Virus record (IMG/VR): IMGVR_UViG_3300032116_001024
Span: 1 to 28,681 of that record
Source: a virus
Length of the DNA: 28,681 nt
Reading direction: 5' to 3' (one strand)
Shown: positions 8,206-16,756 of the stretch, in pieces
Layout: every line of letters begins with the position of its first letter
Position numbering within the stretch: the first letter of the stretch is position 1
Notes under the pieces: generated by a model
Seen by the model: the letters and a program-made list of their open reading frames with translations, nothing else
What the model was told of the DNA's origin: nothing
Database searches by the model: none
Position numbers and translations under genes: made by a program

Positions 8206-8899
8206 AGAACTTTATATACATCATCATCTGGGTTTAGGTGATCACATTGTTTGTAATGGATTGGTTCGCAACATTCACAAACGGATAACCCCAAACATTC
8301 ATTTGTTTTGTAAACCAATGTATCATGAAAATATTCTCTATATGTATAGAGACACTAATATCAATATTATACCTTTAGATGATCACGATATCGCACCTTT
8401 TCTGGCCAAAATAGACCCCAAAAATATTATTCGTGTGGGACATCACCACATCATGAAGTACATACAAGGTACTACTTTTGATCATGCATTTTATAAACAG
8501 GTAGGACTTGATTTTAAAAAAAGATGGACTGATTTTTATATTGAAAGAGACCGAGTTAAAGAAGAAGAATTGTATCAAAAAATTAATCCACCAGAAAATT
8601 ATATTTTCTTGCACGATGATCCCTCTAGAGATTTTGTCATAGATCAAAAACATATTATTAATAAAAATTTAAAAATTATTAAACCGGATTTAAAATTAAC
8701 TTCTAACATTTTTGAATATACTAAAATTTTAGAAAATGCCACAGAAATACACTGCATAGATAGTTGTTTTCGATTGTTTGCAGATTCTTTTTTGAAAGAA
8801 AATAATCAACAATCTTTATTCTTCCATTTTAGATTATTAAACGGTCTTATCAAAGACAGAACTTATGCCCAATCTCGATTACCTTGGAAATTTATATGA
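8189..8899 (+). CDS. GT-B fold glycosyltransferase-like protein (GT9-like)
   Basis: This 236-residue protein has the N-terminal HLGLGDHIVCNG (13-24), the glycine-rich loop with G-D-x-(I/V) seen in heptosyltransferase-like GT-B proteins. A later segment (ATEIHCIDSCFRLFADSF) fits the second Rossmann half, where GT9 enzymes recognise the donor. It is shorter than full GT9 enzymes (300-350 residues), so it may be a compact or single-substrate version. It overlaps the preceding gene by 17 bases, and its TGA overlaps the ATG of the next gene. The donor is unknown; heptose is possible but not shown. Confidence 0.65.
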   Translation: MAELLKELYIHHHLGLGDHIVCNGLVRNIHKRITPNIHLFCKPMYHENILYMYRDTNINIIPLDDHDIAPFLAKIDPKNIIRVGHHHIMKYIQGTTFDHAFYKQVGLDFKKRWTDFYIERDRVKEEELYQKINPPENYIFLHDDPSRDFVIDQKHIINKNLKIIKPDLKLTSNIFEYTKILENATEIHCIDSCFRLFADSFLKENNQQSLFFHFRLLNGLIKDRTYAQSRLPWKFI

Positions 8900-9705
8900 A
8901 AAATATTATTAATGGAGTTAATTTACAATCTGTAGCTAATGTAATCATCGACCAAGATAGAAAGGATAGTTTACAAAATTTGCCAGATAAAACAATCATC
9001 TGGTGTAAAACTGATTATTTGGGAAATTTATTTCAAGAATTAAATCAATGTAAAGATAAAAATTTTGTATTGATAAGTCATTGTTCTGATCATGCTATTA
9101 CTGAAAAAGTTTTTAATCACAAACCCGAATGTATTCGCAAATGGTTTGCTCAGAATGTAGATTACAGACACCCCGATTTAATACCACTACCAATCGGGGT
9201 TGAAAATCATTTTACATTAAATAAAGGAAGTTATACAAATTTTCCTATATTAGAAAACAACGCATTTGATTTTAGAATTAAAAACAAAATAATAAACAAG
9301 TTGTATTGTAATTTTGGAAACACACACCCTTCTCGAAATTCAGTAAGAAATATATTACTAAACAATAATATGTGTATACAAGATTCTCGTATCACATACG
9401 AACAATACACCAATAGAATAAAAGAATTTTTATTTGTAGCTTCTCCAAGAGGAAATGGCATAGACACACACAGGACTTGGGAGTCTTTATATTTTGGTTG
9501 TATTCCTATTGTTGAAAAACATTTTATGTTTGATGGATATGAAGGATTGCCCATCATTCAAATAACAGATTGGAATGAAGTCAATAATGATTTTCTCAAA
9601 CCTTATATTGAACAATATAAAAATGGCAGTTGCTTTAAACAAACAGAAAAATTAAATTTAAATTATTGGATAACATTAATCCAAGAAACCTCAAAAAACA
9701 TTTAA
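8896..9705 (+). CDS. exostosin-like glycosyltransferase (GT47-like)
   Basis: From ATG 8896, which overlaps the previous stop as ATGA, the protein has 269 residues. A TTG start at 8884 is possible but less likely. The diagnostic part is at about residues 179-206: FLFVASPRGNGIDTHRTWE, then YFGCIPIV. This is the exostosin-type pattern in which S-P-R-G-N-G-x-D-x-H-R contacts the nucleotide sugar and the following aromatic/Gly-Cys-x-P segment closes the donor site. Upstream, DLIPLPIGVENHF marks the link between the two GT-B halves. It probably adds one sugar to a growing glycan. Confidence 0.78.
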   Translation: MKNIINGVNLQSVANVIIDQDRKDSLQNLPDKTIIWCKTDYLGNLFQELNQCKDKNFVLISHCSDHAITEKVFNHKPECIRKWFAQNVDYRHPDLIPLPIGVENHFTLNKGSYTNFPILENNAFDFRIKNKIINKLYCNFGNTHPSRNSVRNILLNNNMCIQDSRITYEQYTNRIKEFLFVASPRGNGIDTHRTWESLYFGCIPIVEKHFMFDGYEGLPIIQITDWNEVNNDFLKPYIEQYKNGSCFKQTEKLNLNYWITLIQETSKNI

Positions 9706-9706
9706 A

Positions 9707-10297
9707 ATGATTGGACAAATTAACAGAAACAGTAAACTAGGTGAAACGTTATACGAATTAGCCAAACAACCAGATGTAAACACTATTGTAGAAATTGGTA
9801 CTTGGAATGGAGCTGGTTCTACTCGTTGCATTATTGATGGTATTAAAGATAGTGGTTCTAAAAAAACTTTTATTAGTTTAGAAAGTAATAAAGAACAATA
9901 TAAATTAGCTCTTCAAAATCTTGAACCTTACAAAGATTTTGTAAATTCCCTTTACGGAAGAATCATTGATGTATATGACTTGACTTGGCTTAAAGGTGTT
10001 ACTCTTGGTCCAGAACAACAACAATGGTTATGGGAGGATGTTGAAGGATATAAAGAATGCCCGAATGTTTTAGATAAAATTCCAGAACAAATTGATTTGC
10101 TGTTATTAGATGGGGGAGAATTTTCAACAATTCCTGAATTTATTAAATTAAAATCTAGATACAAATATTTGGTATTAGACGACATCACCGCTTTAAAATG
10201 TAAAGAAATAAACAGACAACTTTCTAACAGAAATGATCACATCTTACTAAAAACAGACACAGAAAGAAATGGGTTTTCTGTCTTTAAAAAGGTATAA
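9707..10297 (+). CDS. class I SAM-dependent methyltransferase
   Basis: This 196-residue protein has a clear SAM-binding motif I, IVEIGTWNGAGST (27-39), an acidic residue ending strand 2 (ISLESN, 55-60) and LLLLDGGEF (130-138), whose Asp-Gly-Gly resembles the metal/acceptor site of O-methyltransferase-like class I enzymes (MTase_24 type). Its place among glycosyltransferases suggests methylation of a sugar hydroxyl, but the substrate is not visible. The start is one base after the previous stop, and its stop overlaps the next start as TAATG. Confidence 0.82.
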   Translation: MIGQINRNSKLGETLYELAKQPDVNTIVEIGTWNGAGSTRCIIDGIKDSGSKKTFISLESNKEQYKLALQNLEPYKDFVNSLYGRIIDVYDLTWLKGVTLGPEQQQWLWEDVEGYKECPNVLDKIPEQIDLLLLDGGEFSTIPEFIKLKSRYKYLVLDDITALKCKEINRQLSNRNDHILLKTDTERNGFSVFKKV

Positions 10298-10929
10298 TGA
10301 AAATAGCAGTATGCATAACGGGACAAATTAGAGAGGGATTAAAATTCCTTGATAATATTTATAATTTTTGCATTAAAGATTTATCACCGGATGTATACTT
10401 ACACACATATGAAGGCGACGAGATAAATACAATACTAGATTTTTATAAACCTAAAAAATATGTATTAGAAAATCCAGATCACAATTATTTGAAAATAGAT
10501 ACTTGTAAATATGTTTACAAGGACAATGGTTGCAAACCATCAAATACTTTAAACATGTGGAGAAAGAGAAAACAAGTATATGAATTAATTGGCGAAGAGT
10601 TGTATGATACAATTTTAATAACACGTTTTGATGCATATGGCCACACATCTATAACTCCCCATCTTGATACAGATAAACTATGTATACCTTTTAGAGGTAA
10701 TTACCATAGAGGTATTTTTGATCTTTGTGCATGGGGTAAACCTGATTATATAAAATATTACTGTTCTTTGTATGATAAAATAGATGAGTATTATGAGAAT
10801 AAAGTATGGTTTCATCCTGAAACTATATTAAAACATCACCTAGTTCAAAGACCAGACATTCAGATAGAACGAGTGTATGTGCCTTTTACTTTAAGACATA
10901 TAGTGAACTTTGGGAGTGATTCTCCATGA
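10297..10929 (+). CDS. putative glycosyltransferase, ITGQIR family
   Basis: This 210-residue protein begins KIAVCITGQIR (2-12), a signature of small transferase-like proteins found in capsule and LPS clusters. A central ILITRFDAYGH (106-116) has the T-R-x-D pattern that stands where the sugar nucleotide binds in that family. A C-terminal VWFHPETILKHHL supplies conserved His and Glu. No family member I know of is well characterised biochemically, so transferase activity is inferred from motif and context. Its stop overlaps the next gene as ATGA. Confidence 0.6.
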   Translation: MKIAVCITGQIREGLKFLDNIYNFCIKDLSPDVYLHTYEGDEINTILDFYKPKKYVLENPDHNYLKIDTCKYVYKDNGCKPSNTLNMWRKRKQVYELIGEELYDTILITRFDAYGHTSITPHLDTDKLCIPFRGNYHRGIFDLCAWGKPDYIKYYCSLYDKIDEYYENKVWFHPETILKHHLVQRPDIQIERVYVPFTLRHIVNFGSDSP

Positions 10930-12290
10930 TAAAATTAATAATTTTCGATTTAGATGGTGTTTTAGTAAAGGCAAAAAAAATACATTTTGATGCACTTAAT
11001 AAAGCGTTAGGTGAAAAATATAGTATTTCTTGGGAAGATCATTTAAACAGATATGATGGCTTAAAAACATTTCAAAAATTAGAAATGTTGACTAAAGAAA
11101 AACAATTAAATGTATCTGAGTATGATAAAGTTTGGAAAGAAAAACAAAAATACACTGTAAATGAACTTCAAAATTTAAAAAAATCAAATAGTTTAAGAAA
11201 TTGTTTAAGTGATTTATCACAAAAAGGTTATAAAATAGCTTGTGGTAGTAATAGTATAAGAAAGACAGTTATAACAGTTCTTTCAAAATTAAATATTATT
11301 GAATTTTTTGACTTAATTGTATCAAATGAAGATGCTAAAAATAGTAAACCTCACCCTGAAATTTATTGGAAATGTATTTCAGAAATGAGTGTTTTACCAG
11401 AAGAAACTTTAATAGTAGAAGATTCACCACACGGACTACTTGCGGCTCACAGAAGTAGAGCGAATATTTTGCGTGTGAAAGATCCAGATGACGTTACAAT
11501 AAAAAATATTAACTTCCGTTTAAATGAATTAAATAAAATGGAATATTATATGCCTAAATGGAAAGATGAAAAATTAAATGTGGTCATACCAATGGCTGGT
11601 GCGGGTTCAAGATTTGAAAAGGCTGGGTATACTTTTCCGAAACCTTTAATTGATGTTAAAGGAAAACCAATGATACAGGTAGTAGTTGAATCCTTAAACA
11701 TAGATGCAAATTATATATATTTGGTACAAAAAACTCATAGAGAAAAATATAATCTTGATACTTTGTTAAATTTAATAACACCAAATTGTAAGATAGTAGA
11801 GATTGAAGGCCTTACAGAAGGTGCTGCATGTACAACTTTACTAGCAAAAGAACATATCAACAATGACAATCCTATTATTATGGCAAACTCTGATCAGTAT
11901 ATTGATTGGGATTCAAATGAATTCATGTATAAGATGAATGAAAATAATTGTGATGGTGGTATATTGGTATTTAAATCTACACATCCTAAGTGGTCTTTTG
12001 CTAAAATAGACAATGACGGATATGTAATTCAAGTTGCAGAAAAAAATCCAATTAGTGATATTGCTACTGTTGGGGTATATTACTGGAAAAGGGGTTCGGA
12101 TTATGTAAAATATACTGAACAGATGATTAATAAAAATATTCGGACTAATAATGAATTTTACGTCTGCCCTGTGTTTAATGAAGCAATAAGTGACAATAAA
12201 AAAATAAAAACATTTGAAATAGAAAAAATGTGGGGAATTGGAACTCCCGAAGATTTAGATACTTTTTTAAAACAATATGATAATATTTGA
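10926..12290 (+). CDS. HAD phosphatase-nucleotidyltransferase fusion
   Basis: The 454-residue protein joins two enzymes. Residues 1-190 form a HAD-superfamily domain of the beta-phosphoglucomutase type: FDLDG (7-11) with the nucleophile Asp, CGSNS (106-110), SKPHPEIY (140-147) with the conserved Lys, and VEDSPHG (164-170). Residues about 217-454 form a sugar-phosphate nucleotidyltransferase: VIPMAGAGSRF (220-230), FPKPLIDVKGKPM (237-249) and ANSDQY (320-325) with the metal Asp. It could dephosphorylate or isomerise a sugar phosphate and then activate it to a nucleotide sugar for the surrounding transferases. The GmhB/HddC steps of GDP-heptose synthesis are a comparable pairing, but the sugar here is unknown. 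Confidence 0.85.
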   Translation: MIKLIIFDLDGVLVKAKKIHFDALNKALGEKYSISWEDHLNRYDGLKTFQKLEMLTKEKQLNVSEYDKVWKEKQKYTVNELQNLKKSNSLRNCLSDLSQKGYKIACGSNSIRKTVITVLSKLNIIEFFDLIVSNEDAKNSKPHPEIYWKCISEMSVLPEETLIVEDSPHGLLAAHRSRANILRVKDPDDVTIKNINFRLNELNKMEYYMPKWKDEKLNVVIPMAGAGSRFEKAGYTFPKPLIDVKGKPMIQVVVESLNIDANYIYLVQKTHREKYNLDTLLNLITPNCKIVEIEGLTEGAACTTLLAKEHINNDNPIIMANSDQYIDWDSNEFMYKMNENNCDGGILVFKSTHPKWSFAKIDNDGYVIQVAEKNPISDIATVGVYYWKRGSDYVKYTEQMINKNIRTNNEFYVCPVFNEAISDNKKIKTFEIEKMWGIGTPEDLDTFLKQYDNI

Positions 12291-12867
12291 TGTTGGTGCA
12301 AATAATGGTTCTAGTTGTGAATCATATATAAAGGAAGAAAATATGGTGTATGCTTTTGAACCTACACCATATTTATTAAATAATTTTTTATACAAAAAAA
12401 GTTGTAAAAATTATATAGTAATACCTAAAGCAGTTTCAGATTATAACGGGGTTGCTGAATTTAATATTGCAGGTCAATCTGATTGGGGGTGTAGTTCATT
12501 AAATAAATTTGAAAATAATTTAGATCAAACCTGGCCAGGTAGAACAGATTTCAAAATAACAGAAACTATACAAGTTGAAGTTACTAGATTGGATACATTT
12601 ATAGAAGAAAATAAAATATCACATATAGATTTTTTGCATTGTGATACACAGGGAAATGATTTTAAAGTATTAAAGTCCTTAGGTAAATTTATCAACATTC
12701 TTCGTGCAGGTAGTGTAGAAGCATTTAAACAAAACCCTTTATATATTAATATTGATAATCATTTAGACAATATTATTCAATTTCTTGAAGAAAATAAATT
12801 TAAAATTAAAAATATAATACCTAATGATTGCCATGACAATGAACATAACATAATATTTGAAAGATAA
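12277..12867 (+). CDS. FkbM-type methyltransferase
   Basis: This 196-residue methyltransferase starts directly with motif I (IIFDVGANNGSS, 2-13), followed by AFEPTPYLL (26-34) and RLDTFIEENKISHIDFLHCDTQGND (about 103-127, listed here as the R-L-D-T, I-D-F-L and D-x-x-G-x-D landmarks). These are the hallmarks of FkbM enzymes, which O-methylate sugars or polyketides. It overlaps the nucleotidyltransferase gene by 14 bases. With the other methyltransferase in the island it suggests that the final glycan carries methyl groups, perhaps as end caps. Confidence 0.88.
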   Translation: MIIFDVGANNGSSCESYIKEENMVYAFEPTPYLLNNFLYKKSCKNYIVIPKAVSDYNGVAEFNIAGQSDWGCSSLNKFENNLDQTWPGRTDFKITETIQVEVTRLDTFIEENKISHIDFLHCDTQGNDFKVLKSLGKFINILRAGSVEAFKQNPLYINIDNHLDNIIQFLEENKFKIKNIIPNDCHDNEHNIIFER

Positions 12868-12869
12868 TT

Positions 12870-13319
12870 GTGATACTCATATCACACAGGGGAAATATAA
12901 ATGGGAAAAATGAATTATATGAAAATGAACCCTCATATATTAACTCAGCATTAGATGAAGGTTATGATGTGGAAATAGATGTATGGTTAAAAAATGAAAA
13001 ATGGTTTTTAGGACATGATATACCACAATATGAAATAAATTACAATTGGTTAAACGATAGAAAAGACTCACTTTGGGTTCATTGTAAAAATATTGAAGCT
13101 GTTGTTAATTTACACAGTAAAGATATGCATTATTTTTGGCATGAAAATGATAAAATTACTTTAACCAGTAAAAATTACATCTGGGCTTTTCCAAGTGAAA
13201 ATAAAATTAAAGAAAGTATAGATGTGTTACCTGAACGATATCCTAACATTATTTCAAATTGCTTAGGTGTGTGTAGTGATTATATTGCAAATTTTAAATA
13301 CAATATTTATAGCAAATGA
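12870..13319 (+). CDS. short glycerophosphodiester phosphodiesterase-like protein
   Basis: This 149-residue protein uses a GTG start at 12870, three codons' distance from no better ATG; the first residues (ILISHRG) are already the core of the first strand, so a later start is impossible. It has HRG (6-8), VEIDVW (34-39) and LGHD (47-50). These supply the His, Glu, Asp and second His of the GDPD metal/catalytic site. Typical GDPDs have 230 or more residues, so this is a compact version lacking much of the later barrel. Possible roles are cleaving or transferring a glycerophosphate group in the glycan pathway. Its stop overlaps the next start as ATGA. Confidence 0.65.
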   Translation: MILISHRGNINGKNELYENEPSYINSALDEGYDVEIDVWLKNEKWFLGHDIPQYEINYNWLNDRKDSLWVHCKNIEAVVNLHSKDMHYFWHENDKITLTSKNYIWAFPSENKIKESIDVLPERYPNIISNCLGVCSDYIANFKYNIYSK

Positions 13320-14176
13320 ATTTTACTAAGAAAAATTTTGTAGATGGTTCTTTTTATCTTTATGAAAAATTTAAAGATGATAAACCTTTCGCTACTGGTA
13401 AGATAGGCAATTGTGAATTAATTTGTATTTACAATTATTTTTTATTCCAACACAAAAACCAATCAGTCCAATGGGCACCTAATGTTATAGAAGAGTCATA
13501 TAATAATACTGGAGTTTTTCCTAAAACAGAAGAAGCCAGAATTGATTTTATTAACCAAATCACAACTGATTTAAAAGATATAGATTCTTTGGCTTGGTGG
13601 TCTATGTTTAATTTAGATTTTGAAGCTCGATATATTAAAAAAAATTCACCAAATTGTGAATTATTAGATCTTCAAAGTCTGGAACCTTTTTATTCAGGTT
13701 CTCCATGGACAGAACATTTAGAGAATAAAAAAGTGTTGGTTATTTCTCCTTTTGTAGAAACAATCCAAAAACAATATTCTATCAAAGATAAATTATGGAA
13801 AGATCCACGTATTCTCCCAGATTTTAAATTACTAACAATCAAACACCAACATTCTCCTGGAATTGATAAACCCAGTCCTTATTCTTCTTGGAAAGAAATG
13901 ATAGAAAATATTAAAAAACTAATGTCAAATACAGACTATGATGTTCTTTTAATAGGAGCCGGAGCTTCTGCCTTACCGTTAGTAGCTCATGCTAAAAGAA
14001 GTGGTAAAAAAGGAATCCATTTAGGGGGACCTTTACAATTGTTATTTGGTATTAAAGGATCAAGGTGGGATAATGGCCCTATTGCTAAACATTTTTATAA
14101 TGAGTATTGGGCAAGACCTTCATTGGAAGAAACCCCAGAAAAATTTAAAAATATTGAAGGTGGGTGTTATTGGTAA
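13316..14176 (+). CDS. GT-D-like glycosyltransferase candidate
   Basis: This 286-residue protein has an N-terminal PFATGKIGNCELICI (about 24-38). In GT-D-type transferases a short loop G-x-x-x-x-E at this place binds the donor. It has a strongly conserved-looking C-terminal block beginning VLLIGAGASALPLVAHAK (about 213-230), followed by GIHLGGPLQLLFGIKG and RWD. That block is typical of proteins beside capsule clusters. The central WWSMFNLDFEARY is Trp-rich. I recognise the family pattern but not a specific reaction. It is coupled to the gene upstream by ATGA and ends nine bases before the next start. Confidence 0.55.
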   Translation: MNFTKKNFVDGSFYLYEKFKDDKPFATGKIGNCELICIYNYFLFQHKNQSVQWAPNVIEESYNNTGVFPKTEEARIDFINQITTDLKDIDSLAWWSMFNLDFEARYIKKNSPNCELLDLQSLEPFYSGSPWTEHLENKKVLVISPFVETIQKQYSIKDKLWKDPRILPDFKLLTIKHQHSPGIDKPSPYSSWKEMIENIKKLMSNTDYDVLLIGAGASALPLVAHAKRSGKKGIHLGGPLQLLFGIKGSRWDNGPIAKHFYNEYWARPSLEETPEKFKNIEGGCYW

Positions 14177-14185
14177 TTTATATTA

Positions 14186-14932
14186 ATGAATGTTAATTTT
14201 ATCATTACGGTTAATAATAGAGAAAATTATTGGCCTTATTTAAAAGAAATTTTTAATTCTTATAAAATTATTAAACCCAATATAGCTTTATGTTATAATG
14301 GAAATGATAAAAATTTTACCGCCGATTTTAAGTGTATTAATAAAGGGCATATAGAAGGTGAAATAGATTTAATAATTGGGGGTTACAACTTATTAAAAAA
14401 TAATAAAATTAATAAATGGGTTAAAATAGGGGTAGATAGTTGGTTATTAAATGAAGAAAAAATTTTATCTATTTTCAATGAAATGGATAAACAAAATTCA
14501 ATTTATGGTGGTAGTTATTGGAATGGGTATGATCGCTTATCTACCGACATATTTTTTGCTTCTACTGAAAATATTAATTTTTTAGAAGAATTAAATTATT
14601 TGTATGGCCCACCGGGTATTGAATTTAAAATGCTTCAATTAATAAACAAGTTTGGTGGTTTTTATATTATACCAGAAAGACAATATGTTGATGGTTGTAG
14701 TGGTAGTAGATTTGTCGTAGAATCGTTAGGATGGGTCATACAGCACGATTTAAGACTAAATTTAAAATTTGTTGAGTTGTATAAACAAAAGCACTTCTTA
14801 AAAGAGTATAACGAAGAATATTACCAAATTGTAATGAAAAAAATAAATGAGTTCGATTGGCATAATTTTATTTTTGTAGACCAGGATATCAAAAAACTTG
14901 ATTTGCAAATAAATGAAATCATGGATTTGTAA
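14186..14932 (+). CDS. putative glycosyltransferase, last gene of the island
   Basis: This 248-residue protein opens with NFIITVNNRENYWPYL, like a GT-A first strand. It has KWVKIGVDSWLL (about 88-99), in which D-S-W after a hydrophobic strand could act as the metal site. A second cluster, YVDGCSGSRFVVES, gives further conserved-looking polar residues. No classical DxD is present, so the transferase call rests on the fold-like pattern and the neighbours. The next gene, 46, has its own candidate promoter overlapping this gene's end. Confidence 0.45.
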   Translation: MNVNFIITVNNRENYWPYLKEIFNSYKIIKPNIALCYNGNDKNFTADFKCINKGHIEGEIDLIIGGYNLLKNNKINKWVKIGVDSWLLNEEKILSIFNEMDKQNSIYGGSYWNGYDRLSTDIFFASTENINFLEELNYLYGPPGIEFKMLQLINKFGGFYIIPERQYVDGCSGSRFVVESLGWVIQHDLRLNLKFVELYKQKHFLKEYNEEYYQIVMKKINEFDWHNFIFVDQDIKKLDLQINEIMDL

Positions 14933-14949
14933 AAAAAATAATTTATAAT
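14922..14949 (+). promoter_or_regulatory. candidate promoter of gene 46
   Basis: TGGATT (14922-14927), a 16-base spacer and a perfect TATAAT (14944-14949) end six bases before the GTG start at 14956. Transcription would begin at or next to the start codon. The -35 box is one base off the TTGATT seen upstream of 20648. Confidence 0.45.
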
Positions 14950-14955
14950 TTAAAA

Positions 14956-16749
14956 GTGCATTTAGTTAATTTTAAAACCTTAGAGGTTAAAAACTTTCTT
15001 TCTATAGGAAATACTCCTGTAAATTTAAATTTTAAATCTGGTGTCAACATTATCACCGGTATTAATTTAGACAAAGAAGATTCTAAAAATGGAGTAGGAA
15101 AGTCTACGGTAGTGGAAGCTTTGCATTTCGCTTTATTCGGAACAACCATCAGAGAACTTAATAAAGATCTTATTGTTAATTCTAAAACCAAGAAAGATTG
15201 CGAGGCTAAATTAATATTTGACATTACTCATAACGGAGTCACTCACTGTTATCAAATCATTCGCACATTGCAACCAACTAAATGTTTCATTTCTAAGGGC
15301 GGAGAAGATGTTACAAGATCAACACTCCCCAAAACCAATGAATTTATTTGTAAGTTAATCCATTCTAATAGTAAAATTTTCCAAAATTCTGTTATTATGA
15401 CCATAAACAACACTATTCCGTTTATGGCACAATCTAAGGTAGATAAAAGAAAATTTATTGAAAGTATTTTAAATTTAGAAATTTTTTCTGAAATGCTTTT
15501 AAAAGTTCGTGAAGAATACAACGAGAAAAAAAGAGACTACGAAATTAGCCACGCTAAACATTCAGAAATTGAAAAAAATTACAATATCAATAAACAACAA
15601 TTAGATTTTTTTGTAGACAATAAAACTTCTAAAATTTTTAACATTCAAAAGAAAATAGAAGATAATCACTCCAGAATAGAAGATCTTAAAAAGTCTTTTC
15701 ATGAAATTCCTGAAAATGTTGATCAATTGTTTGTCACCAAAATTAATTCTCTTCAAGAAAAATTAAAAGAGATAAAGAATCAACAAAAAGATATTTTTGA
15801 AAAAGTCACAGAATATAAAACAGCCATTAAACACGAAAAGAGTGTTTTAGACAGTATTGGGGAGGTCAATGCTATTTGTTCAACTTGTAATAGACCCTAT
15901 TCAGAAGATGATATTAAACATAAAGAAGAAAATATTTCAAAAATTACTAATAAAATTGAAGAACTTACTAAGAATAAAAATGAAATATCTCTTCTTTTAG
16001 AAGAAGCAGAAAAGAAACAAGACGAAAAAGAGTCTGAAATTAACAATATCAATTCTAAAAGACAAAAAATTCAAGAATTTATTAAACAAAATTCGAACAT
16101 ACAAACTAAAATATCTTTTTTAATAGATAGTATTAAAGATTTTGAAGTAGAAGAAGAAAATATTAAAAAAGAGTCTAATAAACTTTTAGAAAATTCTGTA
16201 AAAGAACTTCTCAATAATTTAAATGAACACAAATCTCAATTGGAAAAATTTGATAATGAATTATCTGTATTAGAATGTGTTAAATTTGTAGTATCTGAAG
16301 AAGGGGTTAAATCTTATATTGTTCGTAAAATACTAAAGGTTCTTAATTCTCGTTTAGCTTATTATTTGGAGCAGTTACAAGCTAATTGTTTATGTACGTT
16401 TAATGAATTTTTTGATGAAAATATCACAGACGAAAAAGGTGAAGTGAGATCTTATTTTAATTTTTCTGGTGGTGAACGAAAAAGAATTGATTTGGCTAGT
16501 TTATTTGCGTTCTTAGATATCAGAAGAATGCAAGGTGATGTCCATTTTTCTACAATTTTTTATGATGAACTCTTGGATTCTTCTCTGGATGATAAAGGAG
16601 TAGAATTGGTTCTAAAAGTTCTCAGAGAGAGAATGGAGAAATACAAAGAAAATTGTTATATCATTACTCATCGTGGAACTACCGTTCTGGATAAAGCCGA
16701 TAGTATTACTATGCTTGAAAAGAAGAACGGATTCACATACATAGTTTAA
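14956..16749 (+). CDS. 46: gp46-like recombination ATPase subunit (Rad50/SbcC type)
   Basis: This 597-residue ABC-type ATPase corresponds to T4 gp46 (560 residues), the partner of gp47. Motifs are Walker A NGVGKST (45-51), two coiled-coil arms (about 170-300 and 325-450) around a zinc-hook CSTC (308-311), the ABC signature FSGGERKR (503-510) and Walker B TIFYDELLDSSLD (about 533-545) with ITHRG near the end. The start is GTG at 14956; the sequence immediately becomes the conserved first strand (LVNFKTLEVKNFLSIG), so an internal ATG is not suitable. It has a candidate promoter of its own, which would allow expression separate from gene 47 across the island. Confidence 0.95.
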   Translation: MHLVNFKTLEVKNFLSIGNTPVNLNFKSGVNIITGINLDKEDSKNGVGKSTVVEALHFALFGTTIRELNKDLIVNSKTKKDCEAKLIFDITHNGVTHCYQIIRTLQPTKCFISKGGEDVTRSTLPKTNEFICKLIHSNSKIFQNSVIMTINNTIPFMAQSKVDKRKFIESILNLEIFSEMLLKVREEYNEKKRDYEISHAKHSEIEKNYNINKQQLDFFVDNKTSKIFNIQKKIEDNHSRIEDLKKSFHEIPENVDQLFVTKINSLQEKLKEIKNQQKDIFEKVTEYKTAIKHEKSVLDSIGEVNAICSTCNRPYSEDDIKHKEENISKITNKIEELTKNKNEISLLLEEAEKKQDEKESEINNINSKRQKIQEFIKQNSNIQTKISFLIDSIKDFEVEEENIKKESNKLLENSVKELLNNLNEHKSQLEKFDNELSVLECVKFVVSEEGVKSYIVRKILKVLNSRLAYYLEQLQANCLCTFNEFFDENITDEKGEVRSYFNFSGGERKRIDLASLFAFLDIRRMQGDVHFSTIFYDELLDSSLDDKGVELVLKVLRERMEKYKENCYIITHRGTTVLDKADSITMLEKKNGFTYIV

Positions 16750-16756
16750 TAATCTT

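Noticed and set aside
9231-9557. Open frame of 108 codons on the minus strand inside the exostosin-like gene
   Set aside because: It is antisense to a protein with clear family motifs, has no start context and reads low-complexity, Leu/Ile/Ser-rich sequence typical of AT-rich shadows.
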